Below, piece by piece: positions 45,111 to 55,619 of a DNA stretch of 64,000 bases. Position 1 is the stretch's first letter. Each line of letters starts with the position of its first letter. The notes beneath the pieces were generated by a model, which worked only from the letters and a program-made list of their open reading frames with translations, did not search any database and was not told the DNA's origin. Both the position numbers and the translations under genes were made by a program. The DNA is from Puccinia triticina (lineage: Eukaryota > Basidiomycota > Pucciniomycetes > Pucciniales > Pucciniaceae), in NCBI RefSeq assembly GCF_026914185.1, contig NC_070575.1:682001-746000 (forward strand), written 5' to 3'.

Positions 45111-45765
45111 TTGGCGGGTGTGGCCATTGGCACCCTTGCTTTGGCCTAGCAGGGCTTTGTGCCAAACCCGGCCAACTTGGCCATGTGCCAAGCACTAACT
45201 TAACTAAGACCCTCTCTTTGTGGAGGGGGGACACCTTCCCACATGGACCCTCCAAAGGAGGAACTTATACACTATGTGCCATTGCTTGCCCTACTCATTT
45301 TTTGTTTTTTGTTTTTGCTTTTTTCCATTATATTGCTTGTACCTCTTCAGTTGTGAGGAATAGCAAGAAGGTTCCGCTGAGCCAAATGGCCCCTTCCTTC
45401 TCCTGCATCTTGTAGAATATGTAGAATTATTTTTGGACATTCTTGCCATTTTTTACTGTCAAAATAAGACTTTCAAAGTGCTCAGGTTTGATGGCACCAC
45501 TCTACTCTGACTGGTGGCTTTACATCATGTAAGCAGCCTATGGATGTATTGCCCATGGAAAACAAGGAAAAAGACCAATGTAAAAGTGAGTGGGACACTT
45601 GATTTTTGGCATGCTTGTAGAGGAGAAGCAGGCGGTCATGGGACACTGAACAAGAAAAAAAAGGTTGAGTGGATCAAATTTGATAGTGTTTCTAAAATAA
45701 TGCCCTGCCAAATGCCAAAAATAGTAGGGCAGGTAGGGGGGTATACGGTGCAAGTCCCTCTTTTG

Positions 45766-45902
45766 ACTAACTTATCAAAGTCCCTCCCTATGTGGGAGGT
45801 CAGAGTTTGGAGTTTGGGTGGTGGTTTGGGTGGTAGCTCATTTGGGTGGAGCTTAAGTTTGGCTGGTGGCGAAGCCACCCATCCCGCAGGGAGGGACTTA
45901 GT
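45766..45902. repeat. Inverted repeat with AAGTCCCTCCCT ends
   Basis: TATCAAAGTCCCTCCCTATG at the left and the complement of CATCCCGCAGGGAGGGACTTA at the right, about 137 bp apart. The ends belong to the same motif family as the GC-rich double hairpins. Confidence 0.5.
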
Positions 45903-47218
45903 GTGAGCCTGTGTCTCTTATGTGACAGCAGGACACAAGAAAAGAGAGGAGGAATAGTTTGGATTTCTTGGGATAAAGAAATACAAACTGAGAGAGAGGA
46001 AGAGAAAGAGAAAGAAAGAGAAGATCAGGCCTAGACTTTAAGTCTTTATTAATTGATCTGGGCTATTCTCAACCTGGAAAAGTTGGATGCCAGCTGTGCA
46101 AGGCCAAGAAAGAGTGCAACAGCCTCCACTCACAACAAGGAAACGTTGGTGGGATTCAGAAGTAGGGTTACTACTCTGCTCTGGTTTTGTAGGTCTTAAC
46201 CAGAGATAACCTTTTGATCTTTTAAGATTGGAAGAGTTGAAGAAAAGAAGAAACAATCAAGAGCAACAGAGTTTCACTCTGGATAAGCAAGGTTCAGAGA
46301 AAGAGTTTACTTACTGTCAATATCCTAGGCGCCTGTGACAGTAGGTATACTGGGAGTGTGGTAATCTCTTTGGTGGTGATCCTGGGTTATCTGGGGTGTG
46401 GTTCTGGTGTGCTGAAGTCTGTAGATCCTCCTCAGGCAAGGGGGATCCTGACTTCGAAAATTTTCACTGTTTGCTTATGTAATTACATGTGTACATGTGG
46501 TTTGGCGCGCCTGGTAGCGCTGACACGTCACAACTGCGCATGCGCGCCACAACTCAATAACTCAGGGAAGGAGTATAGTTACAAAGAATTGATAAGTTGT
46601 AACTAGGGTTAAAATTGCATGAGGAAACAGAAAATGAAGTCAAAACAATGATATCTCTTAAGATGAAAAAGATATGAAGTAATTTCATATGTAATAAGTA
46701 GAAAAGAGGCAGACTTTAGGTCAGCTGTGTTGACTCTAAGGCTGACACTTAGGCCTAATGTGGGGGTCGTGGCGCGTAGGCCACCCACCAAAAAGTGGCC
46801 GAAATGCAGTCTTTGAGTTTTGCAGCCTGTAGTTTCAACACTGGCCATTCCAGCTACCGGAACTTAGAGGCTCCTCCATGGCGCCAATTTTTAGAGCTCT
46901 CCCCCCATCAATCAACCCATCGGACTATTTTTGGTTGATTTTTGAAATGAGTCAAGGCAAGCCAGAATGACCCTCATCTGGTGTGGTGCTTGAGTCCGGA
47001 GGTCCGAGCAAATCCAGTTTTTGTTTGGCTTCTTCATTGTTTCTTTTTTTTTTGACAAGATGTATCAGGATTCTGAGCAGACAGAACGATAGCCAAGATG
47101 CCAGGGTATCTATCAATGCCCGGCACCTCATATGTAGCTTTCAAACCAAGTGAGCTACAGCCTGTGTAATTTGAACCACCCATTCCCACAATTGCCTACA
47201 CGCCACAACCCCCACTTT
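45903..47218. other. Repeat-like region without supported gene
   Basis: Contains an AGAGAAAGAGAAAG purine tract (45,990-46,025) and GGCGCGCC-like sites, but no recognisable protein on either strand. Confidence 0.35.
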
Positions 47219-47299
47219 AGTCCTAAGTCCCTCCCTGCAGTCGGCGGCACTTTGTTCACCACTCAGCCCCGCATAGGGGGGACTTTGTTAAGTTAGCTC
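47219..47299. repeat. GC-rich double-hairpin element
   Basis: CTAAGTCCCTCCCTGCAG ... GCATAGGGGGGACTTTG followed by TTAAGTTAG. Same start, same internal GC stems and same closing GGGGGGACTT as 48,221-48,298 and 18,899-18,975. Confidence 0.6.
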
Positions 47300-47630
47300 C
47301 TTTGGAGGCTTGCTTCGCAAGGGGTGCTGCACACCAGCCAGGCTGTACCAGGCCCTCCAAAGAGGGTCTTGTGTTAAGTTAGGCCAAGCGGGCTTTGGGA
47401 TAGGGCCCAGCGGGCTTGGGCTTTTCACCCCAAACTTGTGCATGTGCTGCCCAGAAGGGCTTGGTGCGCTACATATGTGTATATCATATTCACCAAGCGC
47501 CTATCCACCTTTTAGCTGAAGTGCCCTTGTCATCAGACTTCAGGAAGCAGCTAACTTAACTAAGCCTCTCAAACAGAGGGGCCAGGGGACCCTGCCCGGA
47601 GGGCTCTCCGTAGGAGAGGCTTATGCATAA
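47300..47630. repeat. TTAAGTTAG inverted-repeat segment with terminal hairpin
   Basis: TTAAGTTAGCT at about 47,289 pairs with AGCTAACTTAA at about 47,549; a third TTAAGTTAG lies near 47,373. From 47,564 AAGCCTCTCAAACAGAGGGG ... CTCTCCGTAGGAGAGGCTT forms another GC-rich hairpin of the same style. No gene is present. Confidence 0.45.
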
Positions 47631-48220
47631 TTTCTGAAAGCTGGCAGACAAGGGAAGGATTTTCAACCCCCAAAACACAAAAACAGAATTTAAAAATCAA
47701 CAACACATGTACAGAGAAATCTGAGCAGGCAGTTCTCTCAGCAGTACTGATGCGCACCCTCACGCAAGCTTTTGAGGCATAAACTCCAAGACTGATTGAA
47801 GGAACCTTTTTTGAAGGTCAAAGGAATCCTGAAGGATATTCCATTGCTCTGAAGATCCAATTTTGGATTTTCTAATAATATACACAATTGAATATACTAT
47901 CTGCAATAATTGAGTGGCTACAGGTGTAGGATCTGCAGATATCTGCAGGCTTGAGAATCCAATATTGACAAGGCATGATGGTTGTAATTCCTTGTTTTAC
48001 ATGTCTTTGTGTTTTTATTATTATTTTTAAAAGATTAGTACAAGGAAAACGGCCGGGATTGAGGAGATGAGACCAGCACCATTTGAAAGCTGAGGTTCTG
48101 AAGTATATTTTGGATCTGGGACAGATCTGCAGGAGCTGAGGGGGAGGCTGGGTGATGCTAAGTATTTTTCCTCTAGCCATTCATGATTATTTTCTCAGCC
48201 AAATTTTTGACTTTGTGCAC

Positions 48221-48298
48221 AAGTCTCTCCCTGCGGGAGGGGCCGCTTTGCGGCCAGCCACAGCGAGCCACCCACCAGGGGGGACTTGTTTCAAGTTA
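48221..48298. repeat. GC-rich double-hairpin element
   Basis: ACAAGTCTCTCCCTGCGGGA, then GGGGCCGCTTTGCGGCC (perfect stem), then AGCCACCCACCAGGGGGGAC and TTGTTTCAAGTTAG. Outer ACAAGTC/GACTTGT are complementary, so the whole 78 bp can fold with two inner stem-loops. Confidence 0.65.
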
Positions 48299-48536
48299 GA
48301 GGAAGCAGCATAAGCCTTGTCAATATTATCTGAGCCGCCATTCAGTACACCTTATATTGACATTTTTGTTTGACTGGTTCCAAAAATGTCAACGGCCATA
48401 ACACTGAGGCGTCAACTGTAAGTAGTATACGCCTGAAAGTGAATAAGGGGGAATGAAATTTGTGTCTGCATGGTGAAGAGGAGGATTGGGCAATTGTGGA
48501 ATAGTAAGGATGGGTTTCCATTTGATGATTCTTGTG

Positions 48537-48758
48537 CACTGCAAAAAAAACTGTGTCAACTGTGAGAAGTTGACATCTGGTAACTCTGAGGAAGCTTGTG
48601 GTGTTACACCAGCCTTACTCAAGGTTTGACTCAACCCAAGCTTCAATTGACTGTGCCAACAAAGGCACTTGTCATTCAGGTGGAGTTACAATGGCAGCTT
48701 GGCTTATGAGTATCCTGCATGTCAACTTCAAGCAGTTGACCAAGTTTTTTTTGCGGTG
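48537..48758. mobile_element. CACTG-ended MITE
   Basis: Left CACTGCAAAAAAAACTGTGT; the complement of the right end begins CACCGCAAAAAAAACTTGGT, and both continue with TCAACTG. Interior GGAGTTACAATGGCAG is shared with the element at 51,795-52,039, so these are members of one family. Flanking GTG and GTA agree in two of three bases. Confidence 0.75.
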
Positions 48759-49471
48759 GTAGGCACTAAGGCCATGCTGTGTCCATTTCTTTTATTTCTT
48801 TCTTGTTTGATTATTTTATCTTACATGATCGCTTCCATTCTCCAACTCTTTTTTTAATTTTCTCATTTCATCAGGCTTCCAAATAACTTGTCATTGAACT
48901 CTCTCAAGTATCTCGGTGCTTCTAAAACTCATGTCTCATGTTCTCAGTTTCTCGGATTGGCTTCGTCAGACTCATGCATTATGCACCGTCCAGGCAAAAT
49001 CACATATGAATTCGATATCATCGGAGTAACTAGGAATCCAGCATAAAACGCAATAAAAAAATGAAAATGATTGTATAAATGTAAGTTTTTTTTTGTAGTA
49101 TTTGGTCTAACCGATTGGATCGCGCGACGGGCACATCTGCGAAAGAAGCTTTAAAGCATCATACAAGACATGTGATTTTCAATGATCAATTTTTTCGTAT
49201 ATATGAGCACAGTAATAGTGAATGGAGATTCTTTGTCACCAATCTAAAGATGGAGAAATGTAGCAGAGAGCATAGAATGAAGGAATTAGACAATTCCGCC
49301 TTGGAAACTTCTGTCTTGAGCAGTTGGATCTAAATGACTGACTGGGGATAAACTACTTAGACATCTCGATGTCTCGATCATCAAATCTTTGGAGACTGAT
49401 CATCACCTGTTTTGGGTAGAAAGAAAGGCGTTGCATTCAGTGCCCCGGGGATATATAATGTCAACCAACAA
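48759..49471. other. Downstream flank of the cysteine-rich gene
   Basis: An open frame at 49,115-49,333 (plus strand) encodes 72 residues with no recognisable features. No other gene is seen. Confidence 0.35.
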
Positions 49472-50426
49472 TTATTGACTCACATCATTGAATTTGTAGT
49501 CCAGATATTTCTTGAACATGCAAACTCCACCGATAGATTTATCTTCTTGCAGTGAACATTTTCCGGCTATTCTTCCGGCCTGCGCACCTAACTCAGCCCA
49601 GTTGTACTAATCAAGCACATCAAAGCTCAGTGGTCAGTTCTAATCTTTGTTTCACGGGGGAAATTTGGAGACTTACCTGGATGTTATAACTGGACTCTTC
49701 GGGGTTTTGGCTGATAAAATTTTGGAATCAGTGAAAAGGGATTATCTTGGTTTCCGAAAAAAAGCTACGACCTACAATACAGTAGCACAAGTTCCGTAGG
49801 AAACAAAGACCCATGTTCCTGCGATTGGAATATGGTTAATACTGACTTTTTCCGAATGCAATCAGATCGTAACAAACGTACCTGGGGCGGCCGAAAGACT
49901 GCCGGTAGAGTGGTAAAGTTGAGCCTCAATAACTTTCTGGCAGTCCTCCTGCGAAAGAAAGAAAAAAAAAGTATGACTTCACGAGAATATCATGGGGGAA
50001 TGTGAGCTAGGATGGGGTCTTACTAGGGCAGGTGGCTGAAAAGTACCGGGATAGCAAGTGGGACTAGTACATTTTCCCGGTGTTAAATCAATCGGCTGAC
50101 TCGGATCTGGGAGTACCGAAGTAGAATTCGAATTGCTATCGGGAACTTGAGGCCCGACATCAAGTCCTCGTCTAAACAGCTTTCCAGCAGTGCGGCCGGG
50201 TATACGGTTACAATAATGAACGTTGGCTTCGCCCATGGAAAGTGTCTTGTAAGCTCGGTACGTGGGATCAGAAACTGTCCATTAAGGGTTCAAACTCGTC
50301 AGTCGCTTCGGCCATGCTACCGGCAAGGAATTATTTGAAGGGGAAGATGGCCGGGCTTTTGAGCTTACCCACTGTGATGATCATCATCTTGGACAGAAAA
50401 AGGCAGAGTGTGATAGAGGCCAGCAT
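49472..50426 (-). CDS. Small cysteine-rich secreted protein
   Basis: Six minus-strand exons with consistent phases: 50,426-50,369; 50,274-50,024; 49,948-49,882; 49,818-49,776; 49,710-49,677; 49,606-49,472, giving 195 residues. A signal peptide starts MLASITLCLFLSKMMIITV. The mature part has seven or eight cysteines: VHYCNR, GKCTSPTCYPG, LEDCQKVIEAQL, SYGTCATV, AGKCSLQED, GGVCMFKK. The order C-x-x-V-I-x-A ... PGTW.FVSYGTCA ... YNWAELGAQAGRIAGKC ... GGVC resembles a secreted domain common in filamentous basidiomycetes and rusts, whose function I do not know. Intron density (five introns in under 600 coding bases) explains why no single long frame exists. The last codons border a GTGAGT, so a further exon cannot be excluded. 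Apoplastic or effector role is inference. Confidence 0.8.
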
Positions 50427-51278
50427 CGTGACTGATGTAGATCGCTTAAAGAGTGTATAGTGACTGATAGCTTTTGAGGGGATATTTCTCCGAGATAATG
50501 AATGGGGGGACGATTCAAGACAGGTTGCACTTTGGCAGAGAGGGCGGGATCAATGTTTTTATCTCGGGGGAAGAGAGGAATATGGCTAGAAGTACTAGTC
50601 GTCCACGTTTCAGCCGCCCATCGTCTGTCGCCCAGAAGGGCGCCCGGATCAAGATGAAACCAGGCATGAAAATCCCCGCAATACATGTCAAACATTTTGG
50701 CGACCATACAGAACTTGATAGAGATAAAGGCTACATAAATATGTAAATATGTAGCTAGACATAGCTGCACCGGTATAACATCATACAGCTCGAGACGAGG
50801 ACACGCCTTGGCCTTACCGTCTCTTGCCGTACGCAGGCTGAGGCAAGTCAAACCGATATCGAGTCTCGACCGGTATCGACTCCTGGCCAGCAGCCTCCAG
50901 CATAAATAAACCTTAATCGCGCGACCATCCTTTGTACACGGCGGGGCAGATCAGGGCGGATCGACGAATGCCGGCGCGCCACCAACACGAACCGCCTTCA
51001 GAGGCCTTTAGCAGCCACCTCGGCGCCACAATCCGCCACTGCGCCACCAGGGCTCACCCTTACCTCCCTTAACCCTTGAATTTGCGCCTGCATCATGGGC
51101 CCTGGAGGCGTTATGATGTGTCCGTCAAGGGAAAAGCAGCGTCCAGCGACGTCACCGTGAGTCGGGATAGCCGGCCACTTTGACCTAGTCCGGCGCGCGT
51201 CCCGTGTGTATCAAAATCATGCAGCCCGAGCCTTACCTGCGGGAATCGGGAACGGGAACAGGGTAGTCACAGATAATT
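50427..51278. other. Promoter-side flank of the cysteine-rich gene
   Basis: No gene recognised. A minus-strand frame at 50,384-50,851 overlaps exon 1 out of frame and is rejected. The 50.9-51.25 kb part is GC-rich unique sequence. Confidence 0.4.
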
Positions 51279-51409
51279 AGCGGCTCACAACGCCAAATTA
51301 GCTGTAATTTGTAGCAAAAATTGCACTTTTGTGGCCAATCTGAGTTAGCTGTAATTGTAATAGCATGTCTGCTACAATTTAGCTTAGTGTAGAGGCGCTA
51401 AAAAAACGT
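51279..51409. mobile_element. Short TTAGC-iterated MITE
   Basis: Left TTAGCGGCTCACAACGCC and right whose complement is TTAGCGCCTCTACACTAAGC; the interior repeats TTAGCTGTAATT, TAGCA and GCTACAATT in both orientations. About 131 bp. The target duplication is unclear. Confidence 0.5.
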
Positions 51410-51423
51410 ATAAATTAGAGTGG

Positions 51424-51689
51424 ATCCCAAAATGGGGTAGAAGAAGGACCAGCATGTTTTAAAAATGGTGGGTTTTTTCAAACCAGTCAATTACACAATA
51501 GGGGGTATCAAATATGAACAAATCCACCATTACATAATTGACGCATTTGGAAAAACCCACCATTTTTAAAACATCCTTGCCCTTCTTCTACCCCATTTTG
51601 GGATTCACAGGTGAAAATTTCATTTTTGGCTAATTGACTGGTTTCTAATTGTAGATTTCACATATTTGATACCCCTAATGGTGGATTTG
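51424..51689. mobile_element. TAGGGGGTAT MITE: truncated copy abutting a full copy in opposite orientation
   Basis: 51,507-51,689 is a full element with ends TAGGGGGTATCAAATATGA and ACATATTTGATACCCCTA. 51,424-51,502 is a partial copy in the other orientation, so the pair gives an almost perfect hairpin (ATCCCAAAATGGGGTAGAAG ... complement at 51,585-51,604). A third copy lies at 52,442-52,623. Confidence 0.75.
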
Positions 51690-51794
51690 GTCATATTGTT
51701 TGTTGATACAACATATGGTATCAAATTCTTGAGTATGTAAAAAAATGCTATACATATACAGTGTCACTGTCAGTAATAACTGTCTTGGACCAGA

Positions 51795-52039
51795 CACTAC
51801 AAGAAAAACTCTGGAAGCTGCTAGCAGTTGAGATGCAGAAGCTCAAAGGAAGATTGAGGTGATACTCAAGCCTTTCTCAAAGTTTATTTCAACCAAGGGT
51901 GAATGCACAGTCACTGTGCAATGTGCACAGTGACTGTGCATGAAAGGGCATGATGTAATTATGTGGAGTTACAATGGCAGTTACCCTGGAGTATGCCACA
52001 TGTCAACTGCTGGCAGTTTCTAGAGTTTGTCTTGCAGTG
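51795..52039. mobile_element. CACTA-type MITE, 3-bp TSD
   Basis: Ends CACTACAAGAAAAACTCTGG and the complement of AGAGTTTGTCTTGCAGTG. Flanked by AGA at 51,792-51,794 and 52,040-52,042. CACTACAAGAAAA is the classic CACTA terminus and a 3-bp duplication is the superfamily hallmark. 245 bp, no coding capacity. Internal palindrome TGCACAGTCACTGTGCA. Confidence 0.9.
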
Positions 52040-52237
52040 AGATTGGTTTCAGTGTTGCAACTTCAAGGAGTTGTTCATTTTTTTCTCACCTTCAATGAAC
52101 CAAGCAAGCAAAAAGGGGAAAAATATGGATTATTAATTTCTTGAGAATGAGTGGGACTTTGTGAGGAGGGAGAAGACAAGCATAAAGAAACCCAATGGAA
52201 GACAAAGAAAAGGGTATTTGTGAGTGACTGCACAGAA

Positions 52238-52440
52238 TAGGGGGGTTCACAATTGAATTTTAAAAAACTTTGGAGGTCAATTTAAGGCCTTTATGAACAT
52301 AATTTTAAAATTTTGGCATGATGTCCAGAAAAAGATGAGACTGATCAATCAGTGCAATTTATCAACTTTTTAAAAATATGTTCATAAACAGGTTAAAATG
52401 GGTCCTAAAGTTTTACAAATTTCAATTGTGAACCCCCCTA
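52238..52440. mobile_element. MITE with TAGGGGGGTTCACAATTGAA termini
   Basis: Inverted ends TAGGGGGGTTCACAATTGAA and TTTCAATTGTGAACCCCCCTA at 52,238 and 52,440. It abuts the next MITE with a single A between them. The same terminal string occurs alone at 32.44, 44.46 and (variant) 59.82 kb. Confidence 0.85.
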
Positions 52441-52441
52441 A

Positions 52442-52623
52442 TAGGGGGTATAAAATATGAGAAATCCACAATTAGAAACAAGTCAATTATCCAAAAATGA
52501 AATTTGTCACCAGTGGTTCCCAAAATGGAGCAGAAGAAGGACCAGCATGTTTTCAAAATCATGGGTTTTTTCAAACCCGTCAATTACATAATGGTGGATT
52601 TTGTCATATTTGATACCCCCTAA
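52442..52623. mobile_element. TAGGGGGTAT MITE, full copy
   Basis: Ends TAGGGGGTATAAAATATGA and TCATATTTGATACCCCCTA; interior CCCAAAATGGAGCAGAAGAA and CAGCATGTTTTCAAAATCATG match the copies at 51.4-51.7 kb. Confidence 0.85.
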
Positions 52624-53222
52624 TGGAGTGTCAAAATGTCAATATTTAAACACACAAGAAGAATTTTAGACAGTGTCAGCTGAGGCTCAGATGGGAAGCC
52701 TTCCCTGTTTCCTGCAGGCTTTTTTTGTGTTGTGGTATTTTCTGTGAGAATGAGAAAAACTGAAGATTTCAATTTCTTTTGTAAGTAACTAACAATGATA
52801 GTAAATTACAATTATTCTTAATCTAAAATAGGAGATAAATTACCTGGAGGCAGAAGTACAACCTGCGGCCAATAAACAATCTATTAGGTTTGATCTTAAG
52901 GCTCTTAACAAAGAGAGAATCTTTCTATAATTGATGAGGAAATCAATTTTAATGCAAATTAATCAATCTTGATAGATAGTTAGTTTAGGCTTGTAGAACT
53001 TCTGAGTTGAGGGTTTCAAGAAGGAAACACTTTACTTAGAAATAATGGTTAAACTTTTCTTTCTCTAGACTGATGATCAAAGTGTCATCCTAGTCCCAAT
53101 AAGATGGTTAATGGTGGACTTCTTCATTCTGTTGGTTTGGTTTGAGCTTTGGTAGTTTTGGATCTGAAGAGGAAGGAAAGATTTAATTTTCCAACCTACT
53201 AATTTTATGAAGCTTGATTTAC

Positions 53223-53667
53223 TCACAAAGAGCTGAACAATTGGAAATTGTTTGAGTTAGTTGTGATATTGTTGATTAGATTTTCATAGCTATTCACATG
53301 AGCACATAGCTTCTTGTGATCTGGTTTGTGCAGAGTACCTGTCACAAATTTTAAACAAAATGAACATGAATATTCATTTTGATACAGTGAGTGTATAAAA
53401 TTACTACTCACCTGGAATGCTCCTCTTGTGAGGGAGGGTTCAAGTCTGATTCCAACATTTTCATGGAGGGAAAGGTCAATTCCTAAGAGAGATGATGTGG
53501 GGGGGTCAGCACAAAGACTTAGTTGGAAAAAAAATGGGTTTTCATATGACTTATGCTGGCCAGTCAAATCACACACAGGAAGGTTCATGACACAATCAGC
53601 ATTACCATTGGAGGGCAAAAGAATAAAAAAATCAGCTCTCTCTGGGGGTGGGTTAAGGTGCTGTTGA
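53223..53667 (-). pseudogene. Unidentified gene fragment
   Basis: Minus-strand exon reading PPPERADFFILLPSNGNADC, VMNLPVCDLTGQHKSYEN and LLGIDLSLHENVGIRLEPSL followed by TRGAFQ, ending at a GTGAGT donor near 53,411. Upstream it is interrupted by the MITE at 53,668. Beyond the MITE is CACTCAACAG preceded by GTGAGTAAAATACTC, so the insertion may lie in or at the edge of an intron. Family not recognised. From 52,624 to 53,222 no gene is seen. Confidence 0.4.
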
Positions 53668-54213
53668 CAACAATGGGAAGTTATGTTATCCGTAAAAAAA
53701 GTAAGGAAATAACATAACTTAATTGGTGCTGTTATTGTTGCGCTAACGGAAACAATGTTTCAGTTAAATTGTTTTATTTATTTATTTCCTAATTTATTAG
53801 GCCCCGTTTGGCTGCCGCGTTATACGTGATAAATGGGCTTATTTATCACGCGCGAACCCCAGGGGGTCAAAGTTTTTGGTGGAGACGGGGGGCAAACTTT
53901 GGGTTGCGCGTGATAAATTTGCACATTTATCACATATAACGCGGCAGCCAAACGGGGCCTTAGACCTATTACATTATCCCCCGCATTGTTAGGGGGATAA
54001 CATGAGTTTTTTGCCCATTTCCCAGTGTTTTTGCGCCAGATAATTTGGTTAGTGCATTACTCATATTATTTTTGGCGGTATTGAGGAGGAAATCCCCCTC
54101 CATTATGTTATCAAAACGTGCACAGGCACATTTTACCATGTGTTATCTGGTAAAAGTGGGAATTTACATAAAGTCCCTCTATATAACTTAATGTAAGTAA
54201 CTTCCCATTGTTG
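53668..54213. mobile_element. MITE with CAACAATGGG termini, 7-bp TSD
   Basis: Perfect 16-bp inverted termini CAACAATGGGAAGTTA, flanked by identical CTGTTGA at 53,661-53,667 and 54,214-54,220. The 546-bp span includes a nested Tourist-like MITE (53,800-53,959). The terminus CAACAATGGG and 7-bp duplication parallel the element at 5,798-6,128. Confidence 0.9.
53800..53959. mobile_element. Tourist-like (PIF/Harbinger) MITE, TTA TSD
   Basis: Perfect 25-bp inverted termini beginning GGCCCCGTTTGGCTGCCGCG, extending with few mismatches to about 54 bp (GTGATAAAT, TTATCACGCGC). Flanked by TTA at 53,797-53,799 and 53,960-53,962. The GGCCCCGTTTGG start and TTA target match the Tourist/PIF-Harbinger pattern. 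Confidence 0.95.
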
Positions 54214-54220
54214 CTGTTGA

Positions 54221-55619
54221 GTGTTACATTTGAGTATTTTACTCACCCATTGCAGTTAGTTTTGTACTCAAATTGCTGGTATTTCTGATGGCAGTTTCAC
54301 GACTGACTGACAATGTATTTGGCAGTGAATCTAAACTTGGTTGCAACATATTTAGTGACATTGGTGATCTTGTTCTTGGGTTTTTCACCATGAGCAAGGA
54401 CAATGTTCATCATTCTGATTATGATTGTGGGAAGGGGGGAAGATTAGTCAATTGAAAAATAATATGATTACACCAGGGATGATTTTGACGCACTCCCCAG
54501 AGAGTGCCATACTGTAACCTTTTTCCGGAACTGTGCTGGATGCTTTTAGTGAAAGTAGTGTAATAAATGATGAAAAATGCTTGAACTCATCCACAACTGT
54601 TCTGAAACTGATCCTGGATTCATCCATAACTCATCCAGAACTCATGCAGAAGTCAACTGGAACTCAATTGTAAAACAGTTGAAACCACTAAGACACAATG
54701 GCCACAATCAAATAATAAATCAATTTGAACTGTTTGTTGATTGGTATGATTCATTGGGGTTCAATTTGTACTAGAGGCCAAAGCGGCTTCGCCGCTGCAA
54801 CACAACACACAAGTCAGATTTCCCAATCCCCACCCCCACCAAATAACCCCCCGACTTCCCTCAAGCTGCAGAAATTGCCACTCACATATATAAATTTGAA
54901 TGCTGTTGAAGGATATTAAACCACTACGCACCTCGACTCCATTCACTCCCTGAAGGCTCCACTCAGGCATTGTCCCTGCCACGCTTTACTGACGGGCTTC
55001 TCAATTCGCGCGGCTCTTCTACACACGCCCAGACGCCACAACACTCGTATTCTCCGCCATGCCAAGCTGGTCCTCAGCCCAAGCCCCCTCATCATCCGCG
55101 TGTCACTTTGGCCGTCGCCAAAACGCACTTCTAGGCAACGCATTTATTTTCAGACATTTCGTTGTAAGCTTCCCCTCACGTCATCAACAAGCTCACTTGG
55201 CAGCAGCAGCAGAGGGCTTCCAGTTCAGTAATGGTTTAACCCGATGGAGTCGACAACGATAATTGTGAAGTCCAGCATTCTAGCCGCTCCTAAACTTACA
55301 GTTATTGTTTCAATTAGGTTATTTCTGGCCGGGTTGGCGGCGCTCCTGGATTAGGTTCAACTTAAGCGTCTTCATCTGCTCAATTGATTTTCATGGCAAC
55401 GATGGTAGTATGCTATATGTTCCACGGGCCACAAGTGCTGATTGCCCAATCCACGCGATCCAAAGTCAGTTTCCCGTTACTAATAACTCATTCTGTATTT
55501 GTGTCGACTACTATGTAAACTGACGTTTCATTAGCCAATTGAACTTGAGCGTTTGGAGCTCCAATGAATTCGACTGTTAAATGCATAGATCCGGGCATAG
55601 TAGACTGAGAGCCTGAAAG
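54221..55619. other. Region without supported gene
   Basis: Contains an ACTCATCCA-rich patch (54,580-54,660) and several short open frames on both strands without recognisable features. Confidence 0.35.

Noticed and set aside
50384..50851. 155-codon minus-strand frame upstream of the cysteine-rich gene
   Set aside because: Overlaps the signal-peptide exon in another frame and has no coherent features.
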